Shown here: positions 9,431 through 18,758 of the stretch, one piece after another
How positions within the stretch are numbered: the stretch's first letter is position 1
Layout of the letters: each line of letters opens with the position of its first letter
Assembly: GCF_009901955.1 (NCBI RefSeq)
Contig: NZ_WUTS01000001.1
Span: 869,034-933,033 of the forward strand
Length of the DNA stretch: 64,000 bases
Reading direction: 5' to 3'
Source: Halomonas icarae
GTDB taxonomy: Bacteria > Pseudomonadota > Gammaproteobacteria > Pseudomonadales > Halomonadaceae
Notes under the pieces: generated by a model
The model's database searches: none
What the model was told of the DNA's origin: nothing
Seen by the model: only the letters and a program-made list of their open reading frames with translations
Position numbers and translations under genes: made by a program

Positions 9431-10111
9431 ATGATCGAACTGCACCATCTGGAAAACTCACGCTCGCAACGGATCCTGTGGCTGCTCGAGGAGCTGGGTA
9501 TCGACTTCGAGATCGTCAGCTATTCGCGGGACCCCGAGACGCAACTGGCGCCGGCGTCGCTGCGTCAGCTCCACCCGCTGGGCAAGGCGCCGCTGATTCG
9601 TGATCTGGGCCGCGACGAGCGGGTGGTGGCCGAGTCCGGTGCTATTATCGACTACCTGGTCGAGCATCATGATACGCAGGCCCGACTGGCCCCATTGCCC
9701 GGCAGCGAGGCCCATGAGCGCTACCGCTTCTGGCTGCATCATGCCGAAGGCTCGGCCATGCCGCCGCTTGTCATGCGGCTGGTGTTCTCGCGGCTCGGAC
9801 AGCCGCCGGTGCCAACCCTGGCACGCCCGCTGGGCCGGCTCTTTGCCCGCGGTGTGGAGCAGCAGTATCTGGGGCCGGAGATCCGGCGTCTAGGACAGTT
9901 CTGGGCGGAGGAGCTGGCGTCGCGAGGGCCATGGTTCGCCGGCGAGGCCTTCACCGCCGCCGATATTCAGATGAGCTTTCCCCTGCTGGCGCTCGAAAGC
10001 CGAGGTGGGCTGGTCGATTTTCCCCGGCTGGCCGAGTTCCTCGATGCTTGTCGTGAACGCGAGGCCTATCGGCGCACCGTGGATCGCATCGGCGAGTTCG
10101 GCCTGGGGTAA
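9431..10111 (+). CDS. Glutathione S-transferase family protein
   Basis: A 226-residue cytosolic GST-like protein. The N-terminal thioredoxin-fold half has IELHHLENSRSQRILWLLEE with Ser in the activating position and the cis-Pro segment PLGKAPLIRD, then the glutathione-contacting ESGAIIDYLVE; the helical C-terminal half includes GPWFAGEAFTAADIQM. These features match the bacterial GST group of the YfcG/Gtt type. The ATG at 9431 is preferred over one at 9425 because GGAG (9419-9422) is spaced eight bases from it. Upstream sequence is mostly the palindromic element, which may therefore influence expression. Substrate unknown. Confidence 0.88.
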   Translation: MIELHHLENSRSQRILWLLEELGIDFEIVSYSRDPETQLAPASLRQLHPLGKAPLIRDLGRDERVVAESGAIIDYLVEHHDTQARLAPLPGSEAHERYRFWLHHAEGSAMPPLVMRLVFSRLGQPPVPTLARPLGRLFARGVEQQYLGPEIRRLGQFWAEELASRGPWFAGEAFTAADIQMSFPLLALESRGGLVDFPRLAEFLDACREREAYRRTVDRIGEFGLG

Positions 10112-10271
10112 GGATGGTGGGTCGAGCAGTGGCGATACTGGGTGCTACTTTCGTCGTGCCTGGGTGGCTTCGATGGCCCATGTGATGGACGTCGCGCATA
10201 TAAGAGACGAAGATCATCTAGCAACTGAAAAGCTTGTAACTGCCTGTCACGTTCACTGCTAGGAGAGTGCC

Positions 10272-11948
10272 ATGAGTGCCATTCTCGTCATGGTCCTGGG
10301 TCTTGCCGCGATGGCGGCCGGGTACTTCGTGTACTCGAAGTTCATCGCCGAGAAGATCTATCGACTCGACCCCGACTTCAAGACGCCGGCCCACGAGTAC
10401 GAGGACGGCATCGACTTCGTGCCCACCAACCGCTATGTGCTGTGGGGGCATCACTTCACCTCCGTGGCCGGTGCGGCGCCCATCGTGGGCCCCGCCATCG
10501 CGGTGATCTGGGGTTGGCTCCCGGCCTTCCTGTGGGTCGTGCTGGGGACCATCTTCTTTGCCGGGGTTCACGACTCGGGAGCGATCTGGGCCAGCGTGCG
10601 CAACCGGGCCAAGTCGGTCGGTGCCCTGACCGGTGATGTGGTGGGCAAGCGTGCCCGCAGCATCTTCATGATCGTCATCTTTCTGGTGCTGCTGATGGTC
10701 AACGCGGTGTTTGCCGTGGTGATCGCCGGGCTGATGATGAACTTCTCCAGCGCCGTGGTGCCGGTGTGGGGGGCTATCCTGGTGGCGCTGGTGATAGGTC
10801 AGATGATCTATCGCCGCAAGATGAGCCTGCCGATGGTCTCCATCGTCGGCGTGGTGGCACTCTATGCGCTGATCGGCATCGGGCCCTCGGTGCCCCTGCA
10901 GATGCCGGCGGAAGTGGCGGGTGTCTCCGGCAACGCCATCTGGATCCTGCTGCTCTTCGGCTACGCAGCGATTGCCTCGCTGCTGCCGGTCTGGGTGCTG
11001 CTGCAGCCGCGCGACTATATCAACGGCCTGCAGCTGTTCGTGGGGCTGATCGTGCTGTATGGCGCCATTCTGTTGCTTAACCCGAGCATGGTGGCGCCGG
11101 CGTTCAACGACAATGTGCCGGCCGGTACGCCCTCGCTGATTCCGTTGCTGTTCGTGACCATCGCCTGTGGCGCCATCTCCGGCTTCCATGGCCTGGTGTC
11201 ATCCGGTACCACCTCCAAGCAGCTCAACAAGGAGACCGACGCACGCTTCGTCGGCTACTTCGGCGCCGTGGGTGAAGGCATGCTGGCGCTGGCCGCCATC
11301 CTCGCGGCGACCGCCGGCTTTGCCTCCTTCGCCGACTGGGAGGCGATGTACACCGCCTTTGGTCAGGGGGGCGTCAACGCCTTCGTCGAAGGGGGAGCCT
11401 TCATCATCTCCAATGGCCTGGGCCTGCCCGAAGCCACCGCGGCAACCCTGTTGACCGTCATGGCGGCACTGTTCGCCGGCACCACCATGGATACCGGCCT
11501 GCGCCTGCAGCGCTATATCTTCCAGGAGTGGGGCGAGATCTATCAGCAGCGCTGGATGCAGAAGCCGGCGATCGCCACCCTGCTGGCGGTGGGCAGCTGT
11601 CTGCTGCTGGCCTTCGGCGCGGGCGGAGCGGATGGCTCCGGCGGGCTGATCATCTGGCCGCTGTTCGGCACCACCAACCAGTTGCTGGCCGGTCTGTCGC
11701 TGCTGGTGGTCACCGTGATGCTGGTACGCCTGGGTCGCCCCATGTGGTTCACCCTGGCACCGCTGGTGTTCCTGCTGGTGGTCACCATCATCGCGCTGTT
11801 ACTGCAGCTGCGCAGCTTCTTCGAGCAGGGCAACATCTTCCTGCTGGTGCTGGATATCGTGGTGCTGATCGCGGCCATCCTGGTTTCGCTCGAGTGTGTG
11901 TCGGCCCTCAAGCGGATCAAGAGCGAGGCCCCTGCCCAGCAAGAGTAA
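10272..11948 (+). CDS. cstA: CstA-family transporter (carbon starvation protein)
   Basis: A 558-residue, highly hydrophobic inner-membrane protein with about 14-16 predicted helices and the CstA hallmark GHHFTSVAGAAPIVGPAIAV near residue 58. E. coli relatives (CstA, BtsT) are about 700 residues and import peptides or pyruvate; this is the shorter class. AGGAGAG ends five bases before the start. The next two genes follow closely and encode a Cory-CC-star protein and an ArsA-like ATPase, suggesting a three-gene unit. Substrate is not determined by sequence. Confidence 0.92.
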   Translation: MSAILVMVLGLAAMAAGYFVYSKFIAEKIYRLDPDFKTPAHEYEDGIDFVPTNRYVLWGHHFTSVAGAAPIVGPAIAVIWGWLPAFLWVVLGTIFFAGVHDSGAIWASVRNRAKSVGALTGDVVGKRARSIFMIVIFLVLLMVNAVFAVVIAGLMMNFSSAVVPVWGAILVALVIGQMIYRRKMSLPMVSIVGVVALYALIGIGPSVPLQMPAEVAGVSGNAIWILLLFGYAAIASLLPVWVLLQPRDYINGLQLFVGLIVLYGAILLLNPSMVAPAFNDNVPAGTPSLIPLLFVTIACGAISGFHGLVSSGTTSKQLNKETDARFVGYFGAVGEGMLALAAILAATAGFASFADWEAMYTAFGQGGVNAFVEGGAFIISNGLGLPEATAATLLTVMAALFAGTTMDTGLRLQRYIFQEWGEIYQQRWMQKPAIATLLAVGSCLLLAFGAGGADGSGGLIIWPLFGTTNQLLAGLSLLVVTVMLVRLGRPMWFTLAPLVFLLVVTIIALLLQLRSFFEQGNIFLLVLDIVVLIAAILVSLECVSALKRIKSEAPAQQE

Positions 11949-11973
11949 CTAATGAAGCTTGAGGAGTCACAGG

Positions 11974-12276
11974 ATGAGCGACGACCATGAGGAGGGTCGT
12001 GCGGCTCGTCTCGAACGGATTCGGGCCTGGCTAAGCCAGGCCCGTTTCTTCGCGGAGGAGGTCTACTCCTCTCGCTACCGGGGCGCGATTGCCCGCGCCC
12101 GTCGAGACGAGGACGACCTGTTCATGCTGCTGGTGTTCTCCGAGATGATGGGAGTTCCCAATCCGGCGGCCTACTACACCCTGGAACTGCAGCCCCTGTT
12201 GCTGGAACGCTTCCATGACTGGCATCAACGCATGGGAATGGAGCGCTCGCCACTCGACCACTTCAAATGTTGTTGA
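11974..12276 (+). CDS. Cory-CC-star protein
   Basis: A 100-residue soluble protein ending in two cysteines (FKCC then stop), the defining trait of the small family called Cory-CC-star, which is typically found with CstA-type transporters. The body is helical and charged: LSQARFFAEEVYSSRYRGAI and a FSEMMGVPNPAAYYTLELQP stretch. The start at 11974 has GAGGAG (11961-11966) upstream. It lies 25 bp after cstA and 7 bp before the ATPase gene. Function is unknown; the terminal CC could bind metal, be lipidated or form a tail recognised by the ATPase, all of which is inference. Confidence 0.8.
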   Translation: MSDDHEEGRAARLERIRAWLSQARFFAEEVYSSRYRGAIARARRDEDDLFMLLVFSEMMGVPNPAAYYTLELQPLLLERFHDWHQRMGMERSPLDHFKCC

Positions 12277-12283
12277 GGGTTCA

Positions 12284-13291
12284 ATGAAAGAACTTCTGGA
12301 AAAACGTCTGCTCTGGGTGGGCGGCAAGGGCGGGGTCGGCAAGACGACCGTCGCCGCGGCCCTGGCGGTGCTCGCGGCCCGCCGTGGGCGGCGGGTGCTG
12401 GTGGTCTCCACCGATCCGGCGCACAGCCTGGGCGACGTTTTCGATCGTGAGCTGAGTGATGTGCCGCGGCGGCTGCTGCCCAATCTCGATGCCATGGAGA
12501 TCGACCCGGATGCCGAGGTGGAGGCCCACCTGACCCGTGTCACCGCCCAGATGCGCCGCTACGCGGCACCGGAGATGATGGCCGAGCTCGAGCGTCAGAT
12601 GCGACTGACCCGGCAGTCACCGGGCACCCAGGAGGCGGCACTGCTGGAGCGGCTGTCGCGCCTGGTCACCGATGATTCGGGGGAGTGGGACCTGATCATC
12701 TTCGATACGGCCCCCACCGGACATACCCTGCGCCTGTTGACGCTGCCCGAGGCGATGGCCGCCTGGACCGATGGACTGCTGGCCCATAGTCGCAAGTCCG
12801 AGGAGCTGGGCAAGGTGCTGTCACACCTGGCGCCCAAGCGCGGCAAGGATGTTTCGACGCCGTTCGATGACCCCCATGAGGATGGGCTGGCGGACCTCGA
12901 TGAGAAGACACGCGATGTGGCCAGGACCTTGATGGAACGACGGCGGCTGTTTCATCAGGCACGCCGACACATCGAGAATCCGGACGAGACCGGTTTCCTC
13001 TTCGTGATGACCCCGGAGCGACTGCCGATCCTCGAGACGGCGCGCGCGGTGGCGGCCCTGGAGGAGGCCCATGTGCCGGTGGCGGGCACGCTCGTCAATC
13101 GGGTCATTCCCCCGGAGGCCGACGGTGACTTCCTCAACGCACGCCGTGAGCAGGAGGCCACCTACCTGAGGCGCATCGACGAGGAGCTGGGGCATCTGCC
13201 GCGCCCGCGGCTGCCGTGGCTACCCACCGATGTGCAGGGCATCGAGATTCTCGAGCAGCTGGCCGAGCGTCTCGAGGCGGAAGGCTTCTAG
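12284..13291 (+). CDS. ArsA/Get3-like P-loop ATPase
   Basis: A 335-residue cytoplasmic ATPase of the ArsA/Get3 (SIMIBI) class with the deviant Walker A GGKGGVGKTT, the switch I motif STDPAHSLGDVFD, switch II IFDTAPTGHTLRLL and a late VNRV nucleotide-base contact. It is a single-domain form. No arsenite pump or arsenic regulator is nearby, and the immediate partners are cstA and the CC-tailed small protein, so arsenic resistance is not supported; a role in handling the small protein or the transporter is inferred. Start at ATG 12284; an upstream in-frame ATG overlaps the previous gene without a ribosome-binding site. Confidence 0.88.
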   Translation: MKELLEKRLLWVGGKGGVGKTTVAAALAVLAARRGRRVLVVSTDPAHSLGDVFDRELSDVPRRLLPNLDAMEIDPDAEVEAHLTRVTAQMRRYAAPEMMAELERQMRLTRQSPGTQEAALLERLSRLVTDDSGEWDLIIFDTAPTGHTLRLLTLPEAMAAWTDGLLAHSRKSEELGKVLSHLAPKRGKDVSTPFDDPHEDGLADLDEKTRDVARTLMERRRLFHQARRHIENPDETGFLFVMTPERLPILETARAVAALEEAHVPVAGTLVNRVIPPEADGDFLNARREQEATYLRRIDEELGHLPRPRLPWLPTDVQGIEILEQLAERLEAEGF

Positions 13292-13349
13292 CGTTGAAAC
13301 GGCCTTGGTCGCGCCCACTCATGCAGAACATGATGGTTGGCGCTTTCGC

Positions 13350-13985
13350 TCACAGCTCGATCTTCTCCTTGAACTCGCACAGATCCTCGATCACGCAGCT
13401 GCCGCAGCGGGGCTTGCGGGCGATACAGGTATAGCGGCCGTGCAGGATCAGCCAGTGGTGGGCATCCTGCCGGAACTCCCTGGGCACGTGGCGCAGCAGC
13501 TTCTTCTCCACCTCGACCACATCCTTGCCCTTGGCGATGCCGGTGCGATTGGAAACCCGGAAGATATGGGTATCCACGGCGATGGTGGGCTGGCCGAAGG
13601 CGGTGTTGAGGATCACGTTGGCGGTCTTGCGCCCGACGCCGGGCAGCGCCTCCAGGGCGGCGCGCGTCCCGGGGACTTCGCCGCCGTGCTTCTCCACCAG
13701 CAGATGGCAGGTCTTCATCAGATTCACGGCCTTGGTGTTGTAGAGGCCGATGGTCTTGATGTGTTCCTTGAGTCCATCGAGGCCCAGCTCGATGATCGCC
13801 TGGGGGGTATTGGCCACGGGGAAGAGCCGCGCGGTGGCCTTGTTGACGCCCACATCGGTCGCCTGAGCGGAGAGCAGCACCGCGGCCAACAGCTCGAAGG
13901 GGGTTTCCCAGTGGAGCTCGGTGGTGGGGTGGGGGTTGTGCTCGCGCAGCCGCGCGAAGATCTCGTAGCGTTTCTGGGCGTTCAT
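13350..13985 (-). CDS. nth: Endonuclease III
   Basis: DNA glycosylase/AP lyase that removes oxidised pyrimidines in base excision repair. The 211-residue sequence has the helix-hairpin-helix LPGVGRKTAN with catalytic K120, catalytic D138 in AVDTHIFR, and the C-terminal 4Fe-4S set C-X6-C-X2-C-X5-C (CIARKPRCGSCVIEDLC). Length and residue numbering equal the E. coli enzyme. It is convergent with the ATPase gene and downstream of rnfB; in pseudomonads nth follows the rnf operon, so this linkage is a remnant of that order. Confidence 0.98.
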   Translation of the reverse strand: MNAQKRYEIFARLREHNPHPTTELHWETPFELLAAVLLSAQATDVGVNKATARLFPVANTPQAIIELGLDGLKEHIKTIGLYNTKAVNLMKTCHLLVEKHGGEVPGTRAALEALPGVGRKTANVILNTAFGQPTIAVDTHIFRVSNRTGIAKGKDVVEVEKKLLRHVPREFRQDAHHWLILHGRYTCIARKPRCGSCVIEDLCEFKEKIEL

Positions 13986-14036
13986 GGCAGTCCGTGGCGA
14001 TGGAAAGGCGGCGTTGCACCACTATCCGGGGCTTAC

Positions 14037-14131
14037 CCGGCGACAGGTCTGCGAGGAGGCGCTGTGAATACGTCCCTGTACGCTACCGACGCCTTCCTTG
14101 GCGTAGGACCTCCTCTTCGACCTGTCCCCGG
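14037..14131. repeat. Palindromic intergenic repeat
   Basis: Between nth and the rnfB-like gene, the 26-bp left arm (14037-14062) and the reverse complement of 14106-14131 match at roughly four positions in five (shared core GACAGGTC followed by GAGGAGG), with an inner hairpin ACGCC...GGCGT near 14088-14105. It looks like a short extragenic palindromic element, different from the one at 9217. The remaining intergenic bases up to 14213 hold only a weak AAACCG/CGGTTT hairpin. Confidence 0.6.
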
Positions 14132-14213
14132 GGCCCCTACCTTTGGCAGTAAAACCGCGAGTCCGGTTTGGGTTTGATTGGCTTTGGCTCGTGATTTCGG
14201 AGAGGGACTAGCT

Positions 14214-14999
14214 TTACTCGCTCTTGTCCAGCGCGCTTCTGGCCTCGGCGAGCAGCCGCTCGGCTTCGGGCAGCTGGGCCAGTGCAGTGGCCTCGGCCTT
14301 GTCGTCGCCGCGGCGGCGAGCGCTCTCCAGCTGCTGTTGCACACGCTTCAGGGCCTGCTCGGCGGCCTTGAAGGCCATTCGCCGCTGGCGCTGGATGACC
14401 GCGCCACCGGGTGAACCGCTAGTCCCCTTGCTGGCAGAGCCGCGCCGTTGTTGCATCAGTCGCTTCTGGCGCTCGAGTCGCTTGTCGCGGGCCTCCCGGG
14501 CCTGGCGTTGCTGTCTGGTGCGGTGGCGTCGGCGACCCAGCTCGGCGCGACGCGCCAGGTAGGCGTCGCGCTCCGCATCGCTTTCGGCAGACGCCCAGGC
14601 GGGGTGAGGCACGAGGTCGATGCAGTCCACCGGGCAGGGCGCCACGCAAAGCTCGCAGCCGGTACACTCGTCGGTGATCACCGTATGCATGCGCTTGGCC
14701 GCCCCGAGGATGGCATCCACCGGGCAGGCCTGAATGCACTTGGTGCAACCGATGCACTCGGCCTCCCGAATTACCGCGGCCAGGGGCAGCTGGGCGGGCT
14801 CCGCCAGAGGCTGCTCGGGCTGGCCGGTCAGGGTGGCCAACCGAGTGAGCGTCGGCTCGCCGCCCGGGGGGCAGCGGTTGATCGGCTCGCCCTCGGCGAT
14901 CGCCTCGGCATACGGCAGACAGCCATCGAAGCCACACTTGCCGCAATGGGTCTGGGGCAGCAGGGCATCGATGGCCTCGATCAGGTCATGGTGACTCAC
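14214..14999 (-). CDS. RnfB-like ferredoxin-type protein without membrane anchor
   Basis: A 261-residue iron-sulfur protein. The N-terminus has the Fe-S domain of RnfB/RsxB ([19 protein letters not shown] plus a later Cys in NRCPPGG) followed by two 4Fe-4S motifs, [12 protein letters not shown] and [12 protein letters not shown]. The usual N-terminal transmembrane helix of RnfB is missing: the protein starts directly at [15 protein letters not shown]. The last ~110 residues are Arg/Gln/Glu-rich and predicted coiled coil. None of rnfA, C, D, G or E is in the window; neighbours are metG (6 bp upstream) and nth. It is probably an electron carrier, but membership of an Rnf complex is not shown. 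Confidence 0.85.
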   Translation of the reverse strand: MSHHDLIEAIDALLPQTHCGKCGFDGCLPYAEAIAEGEPINRCPPGGEPTLTRLATLTGQPEQPLAEPAQLPLAAVIREAECIGCTKCIQACPVDAILGAAKRMHTVITDECTGCELCVAPCPVDCIDLVPHPAWASAESDAERDAYLARRAELGRRRHRTRQQRQAREARDKRLERQKRLMQQRRGSASKGTSGSPGGAVIQRQRRMAFKAAEQALKRVQQQLESARRRGDDKAEATALAQLPEAERLLAEARSALDKSE

Positions 15000-15005
15000 G
15001 GTGGC

Positions 15006-17042
15006 TCAGGTCACCCGCTGACCGGGCTCGGCGCCGGAGTCCGGCGAGAGCAGATAGATGCCCTCGTCGTTGCCCGAGGCCAGCACCATGCCTTCGGAGA
15101 TGCCGAAGCGCATCTTGCGCGGCGCCAGGTTGGCGACCATCACGGTGAGGCGACCCTCCAGTGCCTCGGGGGCATAGGCGGCACGGATGCCCGAGAAGAC
15201 CGTACGGCTCTCTCCGCCCAGATCCAGGCTCAGCTTGAGCAGCTTGTCGGCGCCCTCGACATACTCCGCCTTGGCGATGCGTGCGATGCGCAGGTCGACC
15301 TTGATGAAGTCGTCGAAGGAGATCTCCTCGGCGATCGGTTCCTCGGCCAGGGGTCCCCTTGGGGTCTCCTTGAGCTTCTGTTCTTCCACCAGGTCCTCCT
15401 TGGATGCCTCGATCATGGCGTCGATTTTATCCTTCTCCACGCGGGTCATCAGCGGCTTGAACTTGGCAATCTCGTGGTCGAGCAGCAGCTCGTGCCGGCT
15501 ATGCCAGTCGAGGGAGTCGAGCTTGAGGAAGCCACGGGCCTGCTCGGCCATGGCCGGGACTACCGGCGCCAGATAGACCATCAGCTGACGGAACAGGTTG
15601 ATACCGACCGAGCAGATATCCAGCACCTTCTGCTCGCGCCCCTCCTGCTTGGCCAGTACCCACGGCTCCGCCTCGGCGATATAGGTGTTGGCCTCATCGG
15701 CCAGCTCCATTACCAGGCGCATGGCGCGGCCGAATTCGCGGGTCTCGAACTGCTCGGCGATCTCGTCGCCGGCGCTGATGAAGCGGGCGACGCGCTCGGG
15801 CTCGGCACAGTGGACGGAGAGCTTGCCGCCACCCAGCTTCTTGACGAAGCCGGCGCAGCGGCTGGCGATATTGACGACCTTGCCTACCAGGTCGCTGTTG
15901 ACCCTGGCGGCGAAGTCCTCGAGGTTGAGGTCGAGGTCGTCGACCCGCGAGGTGAGCTTGGCGGCGAAGTAGTAGCGCAGATATTCCGGGTTGAGGTGGT
16001 CTGCATAGGTGGCGGCCTTGATAAAGGTGCCACGGGACTTGGACATCTTGGCGCCGTTGACGGTCACGAAGCCGTGGCAGTTTACCGCCGTCGGGGTGCG
16101 GAAGTCGGCACCATGCAGCATGGCGGGCCAGAACAGGGCGTGGAAGTAGACGATATCCTTGCCGATGAAATGGTAGACCTCGGCATCGCTACCCCTCTTC
16201 CAGTAGCTGTCGAAGTCGATGCCCTCGCGGTCGCAGAGGTTCTTGAAGCTGGCCAGGTAGCCGATCGGGGCATCGAGCCAGACGTAGAAGTACTTGCCTG
16301 GGGCGTCGGGAATCTCGAAGCCGAAGTAGGGCGCGTCACGCGAGATATCCCACTCGTTGAATCCGGCCTCGAACCACTCCATCAGCTTGTTGCGGATCTG
16401 GGGCTGGACATGACCATCGTTGATCCAGCCATGCATGAAGTCGGCGAAGTCGGGCAGCTTGAAGAAGTAGTGGGTGGAGCTGCGCACCTCGGGCGTGGCG
16501 CCGGAGATGGCCGACACCGGGTCGATCAGCTCCGCCGGGGTGTAGGTGGCTCCGCACGCCTCGCAGTTGTCGCCGTACTGGTCGTCGCTCTTGCACGAAG
16601 GGCAGGTGCCCTTGATGAAGCGGTCGGCCAGGAAGAGCCCCTTCACCGGGTCGTACATCTGCTCGATGTCGCGGGTCGCGATATGGCCCTTGTCGCGCAG
16701 GCGAGTGTAGATCAGCTCGCTGAAGTAGCGGTTCTCTTCCGAGTGGGTCGAGTGGTAGTTGTCGAAGGCGACGCCGAAGGTCGCGAAGTCCGCCTGGTGT
16801 TCCCGGCTGACACGCTCGATCAACGCCTCGGGTGTGATGCCTTCCTGCTCGGCGCGCAGCATGATCGCGGTTCCATGTGCGTCATCGGCACACACGTAAT
16901 GACACTGCTGGCCACGGCTCTTCTGGAAGCGCACCCAGATATCGGTCTGGATATATTCGAGCAGGTGGCCGAGGTGAATCGCGCCGTTGGCATAGGGCAG
17001 GGCGCTGGTGACCAGAATCTTGCGAGTGGCGTTCGTCGACAT
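15006..17042 (-). CDS. metG: Methionyl-tRNA synthetase
   Basis: Class I synthetase charging methionine tRNAs. The 678-residue product has the HIGH-type motif HLGH (about 23-26), the zinc knuckle [18 protein letters not shown] (Cys pairs), the KMSKS loop KMSKSRGTF and a C-terminal EMAP/Trbp tRNA-binding domain ([15 protein letters not shown] onward). Length matches the E. coli enzyme (677). The downstream RnfB-like gene starts 6 bp after its stop. Confidence 0.98.
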   Translation of the reverse strand: MSTNATRKILVTSALPYANGAIHLGHLLEYIQTDIWVRFQKSRGQQCHYVCADDAHGTAIMLRAEQEGITPEALIERVSREHQADFATFGVAFDNYHSTHSEENRYFSELIYTRLRDKGHIATRDIEQMYDPVKGLFLADRFIKGTCPSCKSDDQYGDNCEACGATYTPAELIDPVSAISGATPEVRSSTHYFFKLPDFADFMHGWINDGHVQPQIRNKLMEWFEAGFNEWDISRDAPYFGFEIPDAPGKYFYVWLDAPIGYLASFKNLCDREGIDFDSYWKRGSDAEVYHFIGKDIVYFHALFWPAMLHGADFRTPTAVNCHGFVTVNGAKMSKSRGTFIKAATYADHLNPEYLRYYFAAKLTSRVDDLDLNLEDFAARVNSDLVGKVVNIASRCAGFVKKLGGGKLSVHCAEPERVARFISAGDEIAEQFETREFGRAMRLVMELADEANTYIAEAEPWVLAKQEGREQKVLDICSVGINLFRQLMVYLAPVVPAMAEQARGFLKLDSLDWHSRHELLLDHEIAKFKPLMTRVEKDKIDAMIEASKEDLVEEQKLKETPRGPLAEEPIAEEISFDDFIKVDLRIARIAKAEYVEGADKLLKLSLDLGGESRTVFSGIRAAYAPEALEGRLTVMVANLAPRKMRFGISEGMVLASGNDEGIYLLSPDSGAEPGQRVT

Positions 17043-17143
17043 GTCGGCTCTTGAATCCCTGGAAAATCAGATGCTCGATTGTAGCCGGGATGGCGTCTCG
17101 CCGCACCCGGCATCCTCGTGTGCAACAGCCCCGGCCTATCCAC

Positions 17144-18625
17144 TCAGCGCCGGGCGGAGGCGTGATAGACACCAAAGTGGGTAAGGCCTCGGTCATGGAG
17201 GTGTAGCGCCTGCATACGGCTCATCACGCCCTGCTCGCAGTACAGGAAATAGTGCCGGTCGTCGGGCAGCTCCGGGGCACGCTGTTGCAGCTCGTAGAAG
17301 GGGATCTCGAGGCGTTGGCCCGACTTCAGGGCGAGCGGGGCCACCTCGCGCTCTACCGGAGGGCGAATGTCGATAACGCTGACATCCTCGCCCGCGTGGG
17401 CTTCGGGGACATCCTCGCCGGCCTGGTGGCCAGTTGAGACGTGCTGGTCCTCGCCGAGGCGGTCGGTACGGGTGGTCTCGGCGGCCTCGATGACGGCGTC
17501 CAGTATGGCAAAGTCGAACTCGGCCTCGGCCTCGGCGATCTGGTCGCGACGGGCTCGGGTGTTGGGGCGTCGCGAGATGACGCCGCAATACTCTGGCATC
17601 ACTTCGGCGAAGCGGGCGGTATCGATCTGTCGCGCCTGGTTGATGATGGTCTGCTTGTCATCGGTCAGCAGCGGACGCAGTATCGGCAGGTCGCTGGCAT
17701 CATCGATCAGCGCCAGGTTGGTCAGGGTCTGGCTGGAGACCTGGGCGATGGCGTCACCGGTGACCAGCGCCGGTATGCGGGCACGCAGGGCGATGCGTGA
17801 AGCGGCCCGCGCCATCATGCGCTTGAGCACCACACCCATCATGCCGTCCGGCACCTTGCGCAGGATCTCGCCGACCACCGGCTCGAAGGGGACCGAGATG
17901 AAGTTGACGCGATGCGACAGGCTGTAGCGTTGCCAGAGGTGTTGGGTGACCTCACGCACGCCCCGCTCATGCTCGGGGCCGCCCAGGTTGAAGAACAGGA
18001 AGTGGGTCTTGATGCCGCGGCGGATCATTCGCCAGGCGGCCACCGGTGAGTCGTAACCGCCGGAGATCAGCGCCAGCGCCTGGCCCTGCAGGCCGAGAGG
18101 GTAGCCACCCAGCCCGGTCAGGCGCCGATCGATCAGGCGCAGTCGTTGCTCGACCACCTCTACCGTCACATTCACTTCGGGGTGCTTGAGATCGACCCTG
18201 GCATCGGGCGCGGCGGCGAGCAGTGCCGCACCGAGATGGCGTTCCAGGTCGGAGGAGGTGAAGTCGTGCTGGCCGCGGCGTTTGGCCGAGACACGAAAGC
18301 GCCGGCTGGCGATGCGCTGCTGCCAGCATGGCACGACATGAGCGGCGATATCGTCGAGGTCATCGAAATCGACCTCGCGAACCTCCTGAACCTCCTGAGC
18401 ACCAGGAACCCGACAGAGGCGCGCCTCGATCTCATCGATCAGCGTCGCCTCAGCGCTATCGGGTACCGACACCATCAGCAGGTCCCATCCCGCGCGCACT
18501 CCGATGCCGGGCTCCAGAGGCTTCAGGGTATTGCGCACATTGGCGGCGAGACAGCGGGTCATGTGCTGACGAACGGAGCGCGACTTGATGGTGATCTCGG
18601 GGCTTAGCTTGAGGAGGTAGTACAT
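17144..18625 (-). CDS. thiI: tRNA 4-thiouridine synthase ThiI with rhodanese domain
   Basis: Transfers sulfur to U8 of tRNA and to the ThiS carrier in thiamin synthesis. The 493-residue protein has an N-terminal ferredoxin-like/THUMP region, the PP-loop ISGGYDSPVAAW, the conserved Cys in MPEYCGVI and a C-terminal rhodanese domain with the persulfide Cys in LYCEQGVMSRMQ. The linker before the rhodanese domain carries a short degenerate repeat (AGEDV appears twice) that lengthens it relative to E. coli. The start ATG at 18625 gives MYYLLKLSPEITIKS, typical of the family. Confidence 0.96.
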   Translation of the reverse strand: MYYLLKLSPEITIKSRSVRQHMTRCLAANVRNTLKPLEPGIGVRAGWDLLMVSVPDSAEATLIDEIEARLCRVPGAQEVQEVREVDFDDLDDIAAHVVPCWQQRIASRRFRVSAKRRGQHDFTSSDLERHLGAALLAAAPDARVDLKHPEVNVTVEVVEQRLRLIDRRLTGLGGYPLGLQGQALALISGGYDSPVAAWRMIRRGIKTHFLFFNLGGPEHERGVREVTQHLWQRYSLSHRVNFISVPFEPVVGEILRKVPDGMMGVVLKRMMARAASRIALRARIPALVTGDAIAQVSSQTLTNLALIDDASDLPILRPLLTDDKQTIINQARQIDTARFAEVMPEYCGVISRRPNTRARRDQIAEAEAEFDFAILDAVIEAAETTRTDRLGEDQHVSTGHQAGEDVPEAHAGEDVSVIDIRPPVEREVAPLALKSGQRLEIPFYELQQRAPELPDDRHYFLYCEQGVMSRMQALHLHDRGLTHFGVYHASARR

Positions 18626-18701
18626 GATGGTGAAGGCTGTATAGCTCTAGTCAAATCAATGGGTTGTTATTCTAACAGAGTCGTGGTGCACGAACACGCA
18701 A

Positions 18702-18723
18702 ACGCCCGGCAGGTGCCGGGCGT
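18702..18723 (-). terminator. Hairpin terminator downstream of the 93-residue gene
   Basis: A perfect 9-bp stem (ACGCCCGGC with GCCGGGCGT) around a 4-base loop lies just beyond the stop of the small gene at 18759-19040; on the minus strand it is followed by TTTGCGTGTT, a weak T-tract. It may also insulate thiI transcription. Confidence 0.55.
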
Positions 18724-18758
18724 CGCTGGGGGCTTGCCTGAAGGGGGAAGGCCATTAC

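Noticed and set aside
12284..13291. Arsenic resistance operon based on the ArsA-like ATPase
   Set aside because: No arsB, arsC, arsD or ArsR gene is nearby; the context is cstA and a CC-tailed small protein.
14150..14180. Rho-independent terminator of the rnfB-like gene
   Set aside because: The AAACCG/CGGTTT stem is only 6 bp and AT-rich; too weak to call.
14448..17054. An 868-codon open frame antisense to metG and the rnfB-like gene
   Set aside because: Explained by high GC on the opposite strand; metG and the RnfB-like protein have complete motif sets and the antisense product shows no recognisable domain.
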